Shown here: positions 8,149 through 17,284 of the stretch, piece by piece
How positions within the stretch are numbered: position 1 is the stretch's first letter
How the letters are laid out: every line of letters starts with the position of its first letter
Source of the DNA: Belnapia arida
GTDB lineage: Bacteria > Pseudomonadota > Alphaproteobacteria > Acetobacterales > Acetobacteraceae
Assembly: GCF_016773205.1 (NCBI RefSeq)
Contig: NZ_JAETWB010000003.1
Location: 1-64,000, forward strand
Direction: 5' to 3'
DNA: 64,000 bases
Made by a program: the position numbers and the translations under genes
Notes under the pieces: generated by a model
What the model saw: the letters and a program-made list of their open reading frames with translations, nothing else
What the model was told of the DNA's origin: nothing
The model's database searches: none

Positions 8149-9476
8149 CGCGCCGCCCCGGCCTCGGCATGGGCATCGAAACAGGCCGCCACCTGCCGCA
8201 CGAAGCGCCGGCCGAGCGGCGTCACCTCCAGCCGCCCCGGCCCGCGCCGCACCAGCCCTTCGCGCTCCAACGCCGCCAGCCGTGGCAGGGCATCGCGGAT
8301 CACCGCTGCCGCCTCCGGCCGGTCGAGGTCGAGGGCGAAGTCGCACATCAGCCGCTCGATCAGGCTGGCGCGCAGCCGGTCCTCCGCCGTCACCGCGAGG
8401 CCCCGCGCGACCGGCAGCCGCCCCGCGCCCACCGCCTCGGCATAGCGCCGCTCATCGACCAGGTTCTGCGCGAAGCCGCCCGGCAGCGAGCCGATGGCCG
8501 AGGCCCCGAGCCCGAGCAGCACCGGCGCCGCATCCGTCGTGTAGCCCTGGAAATTGCGCCGCAGCCGCCCCTCCGCCGCAGCAATGGCCAAGGCATCTCC
8601 GGGCCGGGCGAAATGGTCGAGGCCGAGCGCCACATAGCCTGCGGCGACCAACTCCCTCTCCGCCCGCTCGGCCTGTGCCATGCGCGCCGCCGCGCCGGGC
8701 AGGGCGGCGGCGTCGATCGCCCGTTGGTGCGGTCGCGCCCCTGGCAGGTGCGCATAGCCGAAGACCGCGAGCCGGTCGGCGCCGAGCGTGGCGGCGAAGC
8801 GCGCGCTCGCCGCCACATGCGCCTCCGCCTGCCCGGGCAACCCGTACATCAGGTCGAGATTGACCCCGCCGATGCCGACGGCGCGCAGCAGCCGCACGGC
8901 CTCGGCGACCTGCTCCATCGGCTGCACCCGGCCGATGCGCCGCTGGATCTCCGGGTCGATATCCTGCACGCCGAGGCTCGCCCGGGTGAAGCCGAACTCC
9001 CCCAGTGCCCCGGCGAGCGGCGCGTCGAACAACCTGGGGTCCAGCTCGATCGCCAGCTCCGCCCCCGCCCGCAGGCCGAACCGCCCGCGCAGCAGGCCAA
9101 CCAGCGCACGGAGCCCCTCCGGCCCGAGGATCGAGGGTGTGCCGCCGCCGAGATGCAGGTGGGCGATGCCGCCATGCGCCGGCAGCGCCGCGGCCAGCAG
9201 ACCTGCTTCGGCCAGCAGCGCGGCGAGATAGGCCTCGATCCGCGCCGCCGAGCGCGTCGGCCTCGTATGGCAGGCGCAGTACCAGCACAGCTCGCGGCAG
9301 AAGGGCACATGCACGTAGAGCGAGAGCGCATCGCCCGGCCCGATCTGTTCGGCCAGCCAGCGGCGGTAGGTCGTCTCTTCCAGCGGCCCGAACAGCGCGG
9401 CCGTCGGGTAGCTGGTGTAGCGTGGCACCCGCGCCTCGGCGAGCAGCAGGCGGGAGGGCAGGGCGGCATCGGTCAT
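8130..9476 (-). CDS. hemN: Oxygen-independent coproporphyrinogen III oxidase (radical SAM)
   Basis: 448 aa from the ATG at 9476. YVHVPFCRELCWYCAC (near residues 48-63) holds the CX3CX2CXC cluster that binds the 4Fe-4S centre and SAM. HLGGGTPSIL and the later GVQDIDPEIQRRIGR region are also typical of HemN. The enzyme makes protoporphyrinogen IX from coproporphyrinogen III without oxygen, in the cytoplasm. The N-terminal RYTSYPTA is a HemN hallmark that separates it from HemW. It is divergent from a heme oxygenase gene, with an FNR-spaced dyad between them. Confidence 0.92.
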   Translation of the reverse strand: MTDAALPSRLLLAEARVPRYTSYPTAALFGPLEETTYRRWLAEQIGPGDALSLYVHVPFCRELCWYCACHTRPTRSAARIEAYLAALLAEAGLLAAALPAHGGIAHLHLGGGTPSILGPEGLRALVGLLRGRFGLRAGAELAIELDPRLFDAPLAGALGEFGFTRASLGVQDIDPEIQRRIGRVQPMEQVAEAVRLLRAVGIGGVNLDLMYGLPGQAEAHVAASARFAATLGADRLAVFGYAHLPGARPHQRAIDAAALPGAAARMAQAERAERELVAAGYVALGLDHFARPGDALAIAAAEGRLRRNFQGYTTDAAPVLLGLGASAIGSLPGGFAQNLVDERRYAEAVGAGRLPVARGLAVTAEDRLRASLIERLMCDFALDLDRPEAAAVIRDALPRLAALEREGLVRRGPGRLEVTPLGRRFVRQVAACFDAHAEAGAARYSVAV

Positions 9477-9510
9477 GCCGGCAGGCTGCACCGGCGCCGC
9501 GCCACCGTCC

Positions 9511-9524
9511 TTGCGCCGGCGCAA
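9511..9524. promoter_or_regulatory. FNR/FixK-spaced dyad between hemN and heme oxygenase
   Basis: TTGCGCCGGCGCAA is a perfect 14-bp palindrome with the TTG-N8-CAA geometry of Crp/Fnr-family sites. It lies 35 bases from the hemN start and 77 bases from the heme oxygenase start. hemN genes are classical targets of FNR-type regulators. The fourth base is C, not the consensus A, so affinity or regulator identity is uncertain. Confidence 0.4.
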
Positions 9525-9600
9525 ACCGGCCGGCCTTTCCCTGGCATGAAGCCGACTGGGCTGGTACGGTATCCCCCCTGCCAAGGTATTCCGCGCCCCA

Positions 9601-10185
9601 GTGCCTTCCCACCCGACCTCCCGCCTCGCCCTCCGTGCGGCCACCGCCGCGACGCATGAACGGCTGCACCACATCCCCGCCTTCCAGGACCTCACCGAGG
9701 GCAGGCTGGACCGGCCCGGCTATGCCGCTTTGCTTCGCCGCCTGCTCGGCTTTCATGCGGCGATCGAGGCCGCCCTCGCCGCCCCCTTGCTCGCCCGCTC
9801 GCTCTCCCTCTGGGGCATCGACCTCGCCGGGCGCCGCCGCGCGCCGCTGCTGCGGGCCGACCTCGCCCATCTCGGCGTCCCGGCCGAGGCGCCGCTCGCC
9901 CCCATGTCCGGCTTCGCCACCGCCGCGCATGCCCTGGGCGCCCTCTACGTGACCGAAGGCTCCACCCTCGGGGGCCGCCAGCTTGCCCGCGGCCTCGACC
10001 ACCTGCTGCCAGGGGACAGCGGGGAGGGGAGGGGCTTCCTCCTTGGCCATGGTGCCCGGCACGGGGCGATGTGGGCCGCCTGCTGTGCCGCCATCGAGGC
10101 CTGCGGCACCGAACCCGGCGGCCTCGCCGGGATGCAGGCCGGCGCCGCCGCGACCTTCGCCGCCTTCGAGGCCTGGTTCGCCTGA
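9601..10185 (+). CDS. Heme oxygenase (biliverdin-producing)
   Basis: 194 aa starting at GTG. ATAATHERLHHIPAF carries the proximal heme-ligand histidine expected near residue 18-20, and ALYVTEGSTLGGRQLARGL (near residues 115-133) matches the glycine-rich distal helix of heme oxygenases. The enzyme opens heme to biliverdin, iron and CO in the cytoplasm. In bacteria it serves iron release or makes bilin for phytochromes. No phytochrome gene is adjacent. The divergent partner is hemN, so heme synthesis and breakdown share one promoter region. Confidence 0.85.
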   Translation: MPSHPTSRLALRAATAATHERLHHIPAFQDLTEGRLDRPGYAALLRRLLGFHAAIEAALAAPLLARSLSLWGIDLAGRRRAPLLRADLAHLGVPAEAPLAPMSGFATAAHALGALYVTEGSTLGGRQLARGLDHLLPGDSGEGRGFLLGHGARHGAMWAACCAAIEACGTEPGGLAGMQAGAAATFAAFEAWFA

Positions 10186-10239
10186 CCGTCCATGCATGGC
10201 CCTGGCATTGCCGCCACAGCCCGGCTAAGGAACGCCCCC

Positions 10240-11544
10240 ATGCCGCGCCCCCTCCGTTCCGCTGCCTTCGCCCTGCTGCTGGCCGCCGTCCTGCCCCTGC
10301 CGGCGGGCGCGCAGCTGCCGCCGCAATCCCAGGCCGCGGCGCAGTCCAACCGCATCGTCGCCGTGATCAACGGCGAGGTGGTGAGCCGTGCCGACATCGT
10401 CGGTCGCGCCCGGCTCTTCGCCCTCAATGCCGGCATCGCCGTGGCGCCCGAGGTGCTGGACCGCCTCACCCCGCAGGTCACGCGCCTGCTGATCGACGAG
10501 CGCCTTCGCCTGCAGGAGGTGCAGCGCCGCCGCATCCCCGTCGCCGATAGCGATGTCGCCGATGCGGTGAAGGAACTGGAGCAGCGCAACAACCTGCCGG
10601 AGGGTGCGCTTAGCCAGCAGCTCCGCCAGGTCGGCGTCCAGCCGCGCGTGCTCTACGATCAGATCCGCACCCAGATCGGCTGGGCCCGGCTGCTGCGCCA
10701 GCAACTCGGCCCCACCGCCATCCCCTCCGATGCCGAGGTGCAGGAGACCATCCGCGCCGCCGCCGCCCGCACCGGGCAGCCGGAATACCTGCTCTCCGAG
10801 ATCTTTGTCCCGCTCGACGACCCGCGGAACGAGGCCGAGGTCAACCGCTTCACCGAGGAGGTGATCCGCCAGCTCCGCGCCGGCATCCCCTTCCCGGTGG
10901 CAGCGACGCAGTTCAGCCAGTCGCAGACAGCCCTGCAGGGCGGCGACCTCGGCTGGACCCGGAAGGAGGACCTGGACCCGGCCGTCGCCGCCGTTGCGGA
11001 GCGCATGCCGCCCGGCGCCGTCAGCAACGCGATCAAGGTGCCCGGCGGCTTCCAGATCGTGGCGCTCCGCCAGAAGCGCGAGAGCGGCCGCGACCTCGCC
11101 ACGCTGATCAGCGTCCGCCAGGCCTATTTCCCCTTCGCCGGCACGCTCGACCCGAACAACCCGACGCAGCAGCAGCGCGACCAGGTGGAGAAGGCTCAGC
11201 GCCTCGCCACCAGTGCCCGCAGCTGCGACGCCGTCGAGGCTGCAGCCCGGAGCGCCGGCGGCAACGAGCGCGCCGCCGACCCCGGCCAGATCCGGCTGGA
11301 GACGGTGAACCCGCCGCCGCTGCGTGCCATGCTGGCGGGCCTTTCCCCCGGCAAGCCCTCGCAGCCCATCCTCATGCCGGACGGCGTGCTGGTGATGATG
11401 GTCTGCTCCCGCGAGCAGAGAAACCTCGCCGAGCTGACGCCCGACCAGGCCAAGCAGCAGATGCTGCGGGACCGGATCGAGCTGCTGTCCCGCCAGCTCC
11501 AGCGCGACCTGCGCCGCCGCGCCGTGATTGAGATGCGGAACTGA
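10240..11544 (+). CDS. surA: Periplasmic peptidyl-prolyl isomerase SurA
   Basis: 434 aa from the ATG at 10240, preceded by AAGGA. An upstream in-frame ATG at 10192 would add 16 residues before the signal peptide. After the signal (RSAAFALLLAAVLPLPAGAQ) comes the SurA N-terminal fold (IVAVINGEVVSRADI), then a clear parvulin domain (SEIFVPLDD to GGDLGWTRKEDL and VPGGFQIVAL, residues about 185-290) and a degenerate C-terminal part. SurA escorts outer-membrane proteins through the periplasm. It overlaps rsmA, an arrangement common in proteobacteria, where pdxA often follows; pdxA is absent here. Confidence 0.9.
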   Translation: MPRPLRSAAFALLLAAVLPLPAGAQLPPQSQAAAQSNRIVAVINGEVVSRADIVGRARLFALNAGIAVAPEVLDRLTPQVTRLLIDERLRLQEVQRRRIPVADSDVADAVKELEQRNNLPEGALSQQLRQVGVQPRVLYDQIRTQIGWARLLRQQLGPTAIPSDAEVQETIRAAAARTGQPEYLLSEIFVPLDDPRNEAEVNRFTEEVIRQLRAGIPFPVAATQFSQSQTALQGGDLGWTRKEDLDPAVAAVAERMPPGAVSNAIKVPGGFQIVALRQKRESGRDLATLISVRQAYFPFAGTLDPNNPTQQQRDQVEKAQRLATSARSCDAVEAAARSAGGNERAADPGQIRLETVNPPPLRAMLAGLSPGKPSQPILMPDGVLVMMVCSREQRNLAELTPDQAKQQMLRDRIELLSRQLQRDLRRRAVIEMRN

Positions 11545-12365
11545 CCGCGCTCCCCTCGCTGCGGGAGACGATCGCCCGCCACGGGCTCGATGCACGGAAG
11601 TCCCTCGGCCAGCATTTCCTGCTGGACGAGGCACTCTGCGCCCGCATCGCCCGCCTCGCCGGCGACCTCACGGGACGCCACGTCCTGGAGGTCGGCCCCG
11701 GCCCCGGCGGCCTGACCCGCGCCCTGCTCGCCGGCCCCGCCGACACGGTGACGGCGGTGGAGCTCGACCGCCGCGCCATCGCCGTCCTGGCCGAGCTGGA
11801 AGCCGCCCATCCCGGACGGCTCCGCGTCATCGAGGCGGATGCGCTGACCATCGAGCCGGTGGCGCTCATCCCCGCGCCACGCGCCATCCTCGCCAACCTG
11901 CCCTACAACGTGGCGACGCCCCTGCTGGTTGGCTGGCTGCGTGGCGCCGCGGCGCTGACCGGAATGGCGCTGATGTTCCAGCAGGAGGTCGCCGAGCGCA
12001 TCTGCGCCGCGCCGGGGACGGAAGCCTATGGCCGGCTCGGCGTCCTCGCCCAGTGGCGCTGCCGCTGCGAGCTGCTGCTGCGCCTGCCACCCGGCGCCTT
12101 CAGCCCGCCGCCGAAGGTCTGGTCCGCCGTGGTCGGCCTCACCCCGCATGCCGAGGACCCCGGCGAGGCGCTGTTCCGCAGCATGGAGCGCCTGACCGCC
12201 GCCGCCTTCGGCCAGCGCCGCAAGATGCTGCGCGGCGCCCTGAAATCGCTCGGCGATGCCGAGGGCCTGCTCGCCGCGGCGGAGATCGCCGGCGACCGCC
12301 GTGCGGAAACCTTGAGCATCGCGGAGTTCGATCGCCTCGCCCGCGTGCTGCTCGCGCGCGGCTGA
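11541..12365 (+). CDS. rsmA: 16S rRNA dimethyladenosine transferase RsmA (apparent CTG start)
   Basis: The conserved family N-terminus (RHGLDARKSLGQHFLLD) lies upstream of any ATG, GTG or TTG in this frame. The frame is closed by TGA at 11529-11531. The only start that keeps SLGQHFL is CTG at 11541, which overlaps the surA stop as CTGA where ATGA would be usual. This gives 274 aa, the normal length. EVGPGPGGLTRALL is the SAM-binding loop and LANLPYNVATPLL the NLPY catalytic motif. The enzyme dimethylates two adenines near the 3' end of 16S rRNA. Confidence 0.88.
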   Translation: MTALPSLRETIARHGLDARKSLGQHFLLDEALCARIARLAGDLTGRHVLEVGPGPGGLTRALLAGPADTVTAVELDRRAIAVLAELEAAHPGRLRVIEADALTIEPVALIPAPRAILANLPYNVATPLLVGWLRGAAALTGMALMFQQEVAERICAAPGTEAYGRLGVLAQWRCRCELLLRLPPGAFSPPPKVWSAVVGLTPHAEDPGEALFRSMERLTAAAFGQRRKMLRGALKSLGDAEGLLAAAEIAGDRRAETLSIAEFDRLARVLLARG

Positions 12366-12442
12366 TCGCTCACGGCGCAACGAGGGGCCTTGGCCTCGCG
12401 CCGGCGATTCGCCACCCTGCCGCATGGCCTTCGAGGTGACGC

Positions 12443-13759
12443 ATGCCTGCAGCGGTTGATCCATTTCAGGGCGATGAGGCGCTGCCCGCCCACGCCGCGG
12501 TCGTGGTGATCGGCGGCGGCGTCATCGGCGTCATGGCCGCGCTGACGCTCGCCGAGCGCGGCATCTCCGTCGCCCTGGTGGAGAAGGGCCGCATCGCCGG
12601 CGAGCAATCCAGCCGCAACTGGGGCTGGTGCCGCAAGATGGGGCGCGACCCGGCCGAGCTGCCCCTTTCCCTCGAGTCCCTCCGCCAGTGGGAGGGAATG
12701 GAAGCCCGCCTCGAGGCGCCGACCGGCTTTCGTCGCGCCGGCGTCGTCTACCTACACGAAACCCCGCAGCACACCGCGGCGCACGAGGCCTGGCTCGAGC
12801 ATGCGCGGCAATGGCAGATCGATGCCCGCCTGCTCACCCCCGGCCAGGTGGCGGAGATGTTCCCCCAGACCACCCGCCGCTGGGCCGGCGGCCTGCACAC
12901 GCCGAGCGACGGAAGGGCCGAGCCCTCCTTGGCGGTGCCGGCCATGGCCGCAGCCGCACGCCGCGCCGGCGCTGCGATCCTCACCGGATGCGCGGTACGC
13001 GGCCTCGACCTGACGGGCGGCCGAATCGCCGGAGTCGTCACCGAGCGCGGACGGATCGCCTGCGACGGCGTGATCCTCGCCGCGGGCGCTTGGTCGCGCC
13101 TCTTCCTTGGCAACCATGGCGTCGATTTCCCCCAGCTGAAGATCCTCGGCTCCGTCCTCCGCACCGAGAAGCTGGAGGGCCTGCCGGAGATGGCCGTCGG
13201 CGCCTCCGACTGGGCCTTCCGCAAGCGGCGCGATGGCGGCTACACGGTGGCCCAGCGTGGCGCCAGCGTCGCTGAGATCGTGCCCGACAGCTTCCGCCTG
13301 ATGGGCGATTTCCTGCCCTCGCTCCGCAAGCAATGGCATGAGCTGCGGCTCCGCGTCGGCGGCCGCTTCCTCGAGGAATGGCGCATGCCGCGCCGCTGGT
13401 CGATGGACGAAGTGACGCCCTTCGAGCGAGTCCGCGTGCTCGACCCGGCGCCCGTCCCCGGCATCCTCGCCGAGGCGCAGGCCAACCTCGCGCGCGACTT
13501 CCCGGCCTTCAAGGCGATGCGCGTCGCCGATAGCTGGGGCGGGCTGATCGATGCGACGCCCGATGCGGTGCCGGTCATCGGCCCGGTCGCGGCGCTGCCC
13601 GGCCTCATCCTGGCGAGCGGCTTCTCCGGCCATGGCTTCGGCCTCGGTCCCGGCGCCGGGCGGTTGGCCGCCGAGCTTGCCATCGGCGCCGCGCCCGTCG
13701 TCGATCCGGCGCCCTTCCGGCTGGAACGCTTCGCCCGCGCCACCCGCCGCGCCGCCTAA
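12443..13759 (+). CDS. FAD-dependent amino-acid/amine oxidoreductase (DAO family, DadA-like)
   Basis: 438 aa. VVVIGGGVIGVMAALTLAERG (about residues 20-40) is a dinucleotide-binding fold, and the C-terminal LILASGFSGHGFGLGPGAG is the typical second FAD contact of DAO-family oxidases and dehydrogenases. There is no signal peptide, so it acts in the cytoplasm or at the inner membrane face. A polar amino-acid-binding protein gene starts 14 bases downstream, suggesting oxidative deamination of an imported amino acid. The substrate cannot be told from sequence. Confidence 0.8.
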   Translation: MPAAVDPFQGDEALPAHAAVVVIGGGVIGVMAALTLAERGISVALVEKGRIAGEQSSRNWGWCRKMGRDPAELPLSLESLRQWEGMEARLEAPTGFRRAGVVYLHETPQHTAAHEAWLEHARQWQIDARLLTPGQVAEMFPQTTRRWAGGLHTPSDGRAEPSLAVPAMAAAARRAGAAILTGCAVRGLDLTGGRIAGVVTERGRIACDGVILAAGAWSRLFLGNHGVDFPQLKILGSVLRTEKLEGLPEMAVGASDWAFRKRRDGGYTVAQRGASVAEIVPDSFRLMGDFLPSLRKQWHELRLRVGGRFLEEWRMPRRWSMDEVTPFERVRVLDPAPVPGILAEAQANLARDFPAFKAMRVADSWGGLIDATPDAVPVIGPVAALPGLILASGFSGHGFGLGPGAGRLAAELAIGAAPVVDPAPFRLERFARATRRAA

Positions 13760-13773
13760 CCCGGAGAGACCTC

Positions 13774-14802
13774 ATGCGCCGCCTCTGCCTCCTCGCCCTG
13801 CTCGCCCTCGGTCTCGCCGCCGGCCCCGCCGCTGCCCAGCCACGTCCCAGCGGCTCGGCTACGCTCGATGCGATCCGTGCCCGCGGCCAGCTGCTCTGCG
13901 GCGTCTCGGGCGAGATCGCCGGCTTCTCGCTCGCCGACAGCCGGGGCGAGGTTCAGGGGCTCGATGCCGATTACTGCCGTGCCATCGCCGCAGCCGTGCT
14001 CGGAGACGCCAAGCGCGTCCGCTACGTCAACCTCTCGGCGCAGACCCGCTTCACCGCCCTGCAATCGGGCGAGATCGACGTGCTGATCCGCAACACCGGC
14101 TGGTCGCTGACGCGCGAGGGCAATCTCGGCCTGCTCTTCGCCGCGACGAATTTCTGGGACGGCACCACCTTCATCGTCCGTGCCGATTCCGGCGTGACGG
14201 AGCCTGGCCAGCTCGACGGCGCCAGCGTGTGCGTCCGGCCGGGTACCAGCACGGAGCTCGACCTCGCCGACTATTTCCGAACCCGCAACATGCGCTTCAC
14301 CCCGGTGATGATCGGCGGCGTGACCGAGGTGCAGGAGGCCTTCCTCGCCGGCCGGTGCGACGCCTTCACCACTGATGCCTCGCAGCTCGCCGGCTTCCGC
14401 TGGCGGCTCGGGCCGGAGCGGGCGAAGGACTACCGCATCCTGCCGCAGATGATCAGCACCGGCCCCTCCGGCTCCATGGTCCGCAAGGGCGACGACCGCT
14501 GGTTCGACGTGGTGCGCTGGGTGCATTTCGCCCTGCTGACCGCCGAGGTGCTCGAGGTCCGCAGCACCGAGCTCGCCAGGCACGACGCCAGCACCAACCC
14601 CGACATCCGCCGCCTGCTCGGGCGCGAGGGCAATCTCGGCGAGGCGCTCGGACTCGACAACCGCTGGGCCTATGAGGCGATCCGCCAGGTCGGCAATTAC
14701 GGCGAGATGTGGGACCGCTCGATCACCCCGATGGGCGTCGAGCGCGGCCCAAATGCGTTGTGGACCAAGGGCGGCCTGCAATTCGCCCCGCCCATGCGCT
14801 GA
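13774..14802 (+). CDS. Periplasmic amino-acid-binding protein (AapJ-like, ABC transporter)
   Basis: 342 aa with a signal peptide (MRRLCLLALLALGLAAGPAAAQ). The start TLDAIRARGQLLCGVSGEIAGFS and the later RYVNLSAQTRFTALQSGEIDVLIRNTGWSLTRE match general L-amino-acid-binding proteins of the AapJ group. It delivers substrate to an AapQMP-type permease, but no permease or ATPase gene is near. It is probably co-transcribed with the upstream FAD oxidoreductase (14-base gap), a catabolic pairing. Confidence 0.85.
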   Translation: MRRLCLLALLALGLAAGPAAAQPRPSGSATLDAIRARGQLLCGVSGEIAGFSLADSRGEVQGLDADYCRAIAAAVLGDAKRVRYVNLSAQTRFTALQSGEIDVLIRNTGWSLTREGNLGLLFAATNFWDGTTFIVRADSGVTEPGQLDGASVCVRPGTSTELDLADYFRTRNMRFTPVMIGGVTEVQEAFLAGRCDAFTTDASQLAGFRWRLGPERAKDYRILPQMISTGPSGSMVRKGDDRWFDVVRWVHFALLTAEVLEVRSTELARHDASTNPDIRRLLGREGNLGEALGLDNRWAYEAIRQVGNYGEMWDRSITPMGVERGPNALWTKGGLQFAPPMR

Positions 14803-15726
14803 TCAGCCGATCCCGAACCAGGCCAGCAGCCCCGCCAGCGTGACGACGGAGAGCAGCGTGCTGGCCAGCACCGTCGCCCCTGAGCGCGCCGCCCCGATCC
14901 GATAGCGCTCGGCGAGCAGGAAGGCGTTCGCGCCGGTCGGCAGCGCCGCCGCCGTGACGGCGACGGCCATCTCCAGCCGGTCGAGCCCCATCGCCGCGCC
15001 GACCAGCGCGACCAGCGCCGGCATCGCCAGCAGCTTAAGCACCGTTGCCACCACCGTCTCCCGCCAGGCGCTGGCGACATCGAAGCGCGCCAGGCTGCCG
15101 CCCAGGCAGAACAGCGCGACCGGCGGCGCCGCGCCGCCGAGCAGCGAGAGCGTCTGCCGCACCACGCCGGGCGGCGGCGGCAGCCCGACCAGCCGCCAGA
15201 CCAGCGCCGCCAGCACCGCCATGACGATCGGGTTCCTTGCCACGCCGAGCAACGTCGCCCGCAGCACCCGCCGCCAGGGCGCCCGCGCATGCAGCCCGAT
15301 CTCGGCGACGACGGTCGCCGTTCCCAGCAGCAGCATGGAATGCAGCGCGAGGATCGCCAGCAGCATCGCCAGCGCCGCCTGCCCGAAGGCCGCGAGGATG
15401 AGCGGGATGCCCATCATCACCGTGTTGCCGAAGGTGGCGTCGAGCGCCAGCATCCCCGCCTGGCCGAGCGGCATCCGCCGCCGTGCCAGCACCAGCACGC
15501 CTGCATAAAGCACCGCCGTGCCAAGGAAGAAGGCGAGCGCCGCCCGCCCGCCGCCACCTGCCCCGGTCGTCCCGCCGAGGAAGAGCAGCGAGGGCGCGCA
15601 GAAGGTGAAGACGAAGCGGTTCAGCGCCGCGAAGCCCGGCGCGTCGATGAAGTTGCGGCGCGCCATCGCCCAGCCGAGGCCGATGATGACGAAGACCGGC
15701 CCGACGACCTCGAGGACCGCCCCCAC
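14803..15726 (-). CDS. AEC-family transporter (auxin efflux carrier type)
   Basis: 307 aa, almost entirely hydrophobic with about ten membrane segments. The N-terminus (VVGPVFVIIGLGWAMARRNF) and FGNTVMMGIPLILAAFG are typical of bacterial AEC carriers, which move organic anions such as malonate or malate. It starts one base after the gmk stop, so it is likely the distal gene of the yicC-gmk operon. Its stop abuts the convergent amino-acid-binding protein gene. The substrate is unknown. Confidence 0.85.
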   Translation of the reverse strand: MGAVLEVVGPVFVIIGLGWAMARRNFIDAPGFAALNRFVFTFCAPSLLFLGGTTGAGGGGRAALAFFLGTAVLYAGVLVLARRRMPLGQAGMLALDATFGNTVMMGIPLILAAFGQAALAMLLAILALHSMLLLGTATVVAEIGLHARAPWRRVLRATLLGVARNPIVMAVLAALVWRLVGLPPPPGVVRQTLSLLGGAAPPVALFCLGGSLARFDVASAWRETVVATVLKLLAMPALVALVGAAMGLDRLEMAVAVTAAALPTGANAFLLAERYRIGAARSGATVLASTLLSVVTLAGLLAWFGIG

Positions 15727-15727
15727 C

Positions 15728-16348
15728 CTACTCCCCCAGCAGCCCGGCGACGAAGCCCGGCAGCCAGGGCAGGCGGCTCCGCCGCGTCCGCGCGGCGTGC
15801 AGGATGGCCCGCGCCGCGGCGACGGTCGTGGCGAAGTCGTCGTTCACCAGCACGTGGTCGAACTCGTCCCAGTGCCGCATTTCCTCGCGCGAGGCCGCCA
15901 TGCGCCGGGCGATCTCCTCCTCGGCGTCCTGGCCGCGGCCGCGCAGCCGCCGCTCCAGCTCGGCGAGGCTCGGCGGCAGCAGGAAGATGCCGACGACATC
16001 CTCCGGCATCGACGCCTTCAACAGCCGATGCCCCTGCCATTCGATGTCGAAGAGCACGTCCTGCCCGGCCGCCAGCGTCGCCTCCACCGGGGCGCGCGGC
16101 GTGCCGTAGGAGCGGCCGAGGAAGCTGGCATGCTCGAGGAACTCGCCCGCCGCCACGCCGGCCGCGAACTGCGCCGGGCTGCGGAAGAAGTAGTGCTCCC
16201 CCTCCCGCTCGCCAGGCCTTGGCGCCCGCGTTGTCGCGCTGATCGAGAGCCGCAGCTCCGGCTCCAGCTCCAGCAGGGCGCGGGAGATGCTGGTCTTGCC
16301 GCCACCCGGTGCGGCGGCGAGGACGAGGCAGCAGCCCTTACGCATCAT
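15728..16348 (-). CDS. gmk: Guanylate kinase
   Basis: 206 aa. CLVLAAAPGGGKTSISRALL is the Walker A loop (PGGGKT in place of the commoner PSGAGKT), followed by SISATTRAPRPGEREGEHYFF, the GMP-binding signature. The later LFDIEWQGHRLL and IFLLPPSLAELERRLRGRG complete the family pattern. It phosphorylates GMP or dGMP with ATP in nucleotide synthesis. Its ATG overlaps the yicC stop (ATGA), so the two are translationally coupled. Confidence 0.93.
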   Translation of the reverse strand: MMRKGCCLVLAAAPGGGKTSISRALLELEPELRLSISATTRAPRPGEREGEHYFFRSPAQFAAGVAAGEFLEHASFLGRSYGTPRAPVEATLAAGQDVLFDIEWQGHRLLKASMPEDVVGIFLLPPSLAELERRLRGRGQDAEEEIARRMAASREEMRHWDEFDHVLVNDDFATTVAAARAILHAARTRRSRLPWLPGFVAGLLGE

Positions 16349-17232
16349 TCGACATTCGCCGCCTGCTCCTTCAGCCGCTCGATCGCGGCCTTCAGCGCCA
16401 GCCCGGTGCGGGTGAGGGGGACAGACGCGGATTTCGAGCAGAGCGTATTCGCCTCGCGCACGAATTCCTGGGTGAGGAAGTCGAGCTTCCGCCCCGCGCC
16501 CTCGCCCGCCTTCAGCAGGGTGCGGGCCGCCTCGATATGGGCGCCGAGCCGGTCGAGCTCCTCCCGCACGTCGGATTTCTGGGCGAGCAGCGCCACTTCC
16601 TGCGCCAGCCGCTCCTCCGGCACCCGCGCCATGCCGCCCTCGCCGAGCAGCGCCGCGAGCTGCTCCAGCATCCGCCGCCTTTGCGCCTCCGGCTGGTCGG
16701 CGGCCTCGGCGATGGCCTGCTCGCGCAGCGCCGCGACCTCGTCGAGCAGCCCGGCGAGGATGGACTGGAGCTTCGCCCCTTCCGCGTGCCGGGCGGCGAC
16801 CAGCTCCTTCAGCGCCCGGCCCCAGGCGGCGGCGAGTTCGCCCCGCTTCGCCTCCTCGAGCGCCTCGTCCGGTTCCGGGACCTCGCTCCGCATGACGCCC
16901 GGCAGCGCCAGCAGCGCCTCGGCCCGCGGCGGCGCGCTGCCCGGGATGCGCGCGGCGAGGTCAAGCGCCAGCCGCAAGGCCTGGTCGAGCGCCGCCGGAT
17001 CGACGGCGAGCCGTGGCCGTTCCTCCCGCTTCAGGCTCAGCGTCGCCGAGACGTTGCCGCGCTTCAGCCGCTTGGCCAGCGCCTCGCGCAGCCCCGCCTC
17101 CAGCGCATCCATGCCGTTCGGCAGCCGCAGCCGGAGGTCGAGGCCCCGCCCGTTGACGCTGCGGAGTTCCCAGACAAAGCCGGTGCCATCGGCCAGCACG
17201 CCACTCTCGCGCGCGAAGCCGGTCATGCTCAT
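16345..17232 (-). CDS. YicC/YloC family endoribonuclease
   Basis: 295 aa from the ATG at 17232 (MSMTGFARE), the conserved family start. An ATG four codons upstream is possible. The C-terminal half holds LTQEFVREANTLCSKS, the conserved DUF1732 block. YicC-type proteins are RNases linked to stationary-phase survival and small-RNA turnover. It sits directly in front of gmk, as in many alphaproteobacteria, and is divergent from an SDR gene 52 bases away. Confidence 0.9.
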   Translation of the reverse strand: MSMTGFARESGVLADGTGFVWELRSVNGRGLDLRLRLPNGMDALEAGLREALAKRLKRGNVSATLSLKREERPRLAVDPAALDQALRLALDLAARIPGSAPPRAEALLALPGVMRSEVPEPDEALEEAKRGELAAAWGRALKELVAARHAEGAKLQSILAGLLDEVAALREQAIAEAADQPEAQRRRMLEQLAALLGEGGMARVPEERLAQEVALLAQKSDVREELDRLGAHIEAARTLLKAGEGAGRKLDFLTQEFVREANTLCSKSASVPLTRTGLALKAAIERLKEQAANVE

Positions 17233-17284
17233 AAGAGTGCCCATCGCCGCGCCTTGTCCCGCGCGGCGCGGCGGGATGCAAGCG

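Noticed and set aside
15518-17284. Long plus-strand frame upstream of the SDR gene
   Set aside because: It only reads antisense through the AEC, gmk and yicC genes. The SDR protein clearly begins near 17285.
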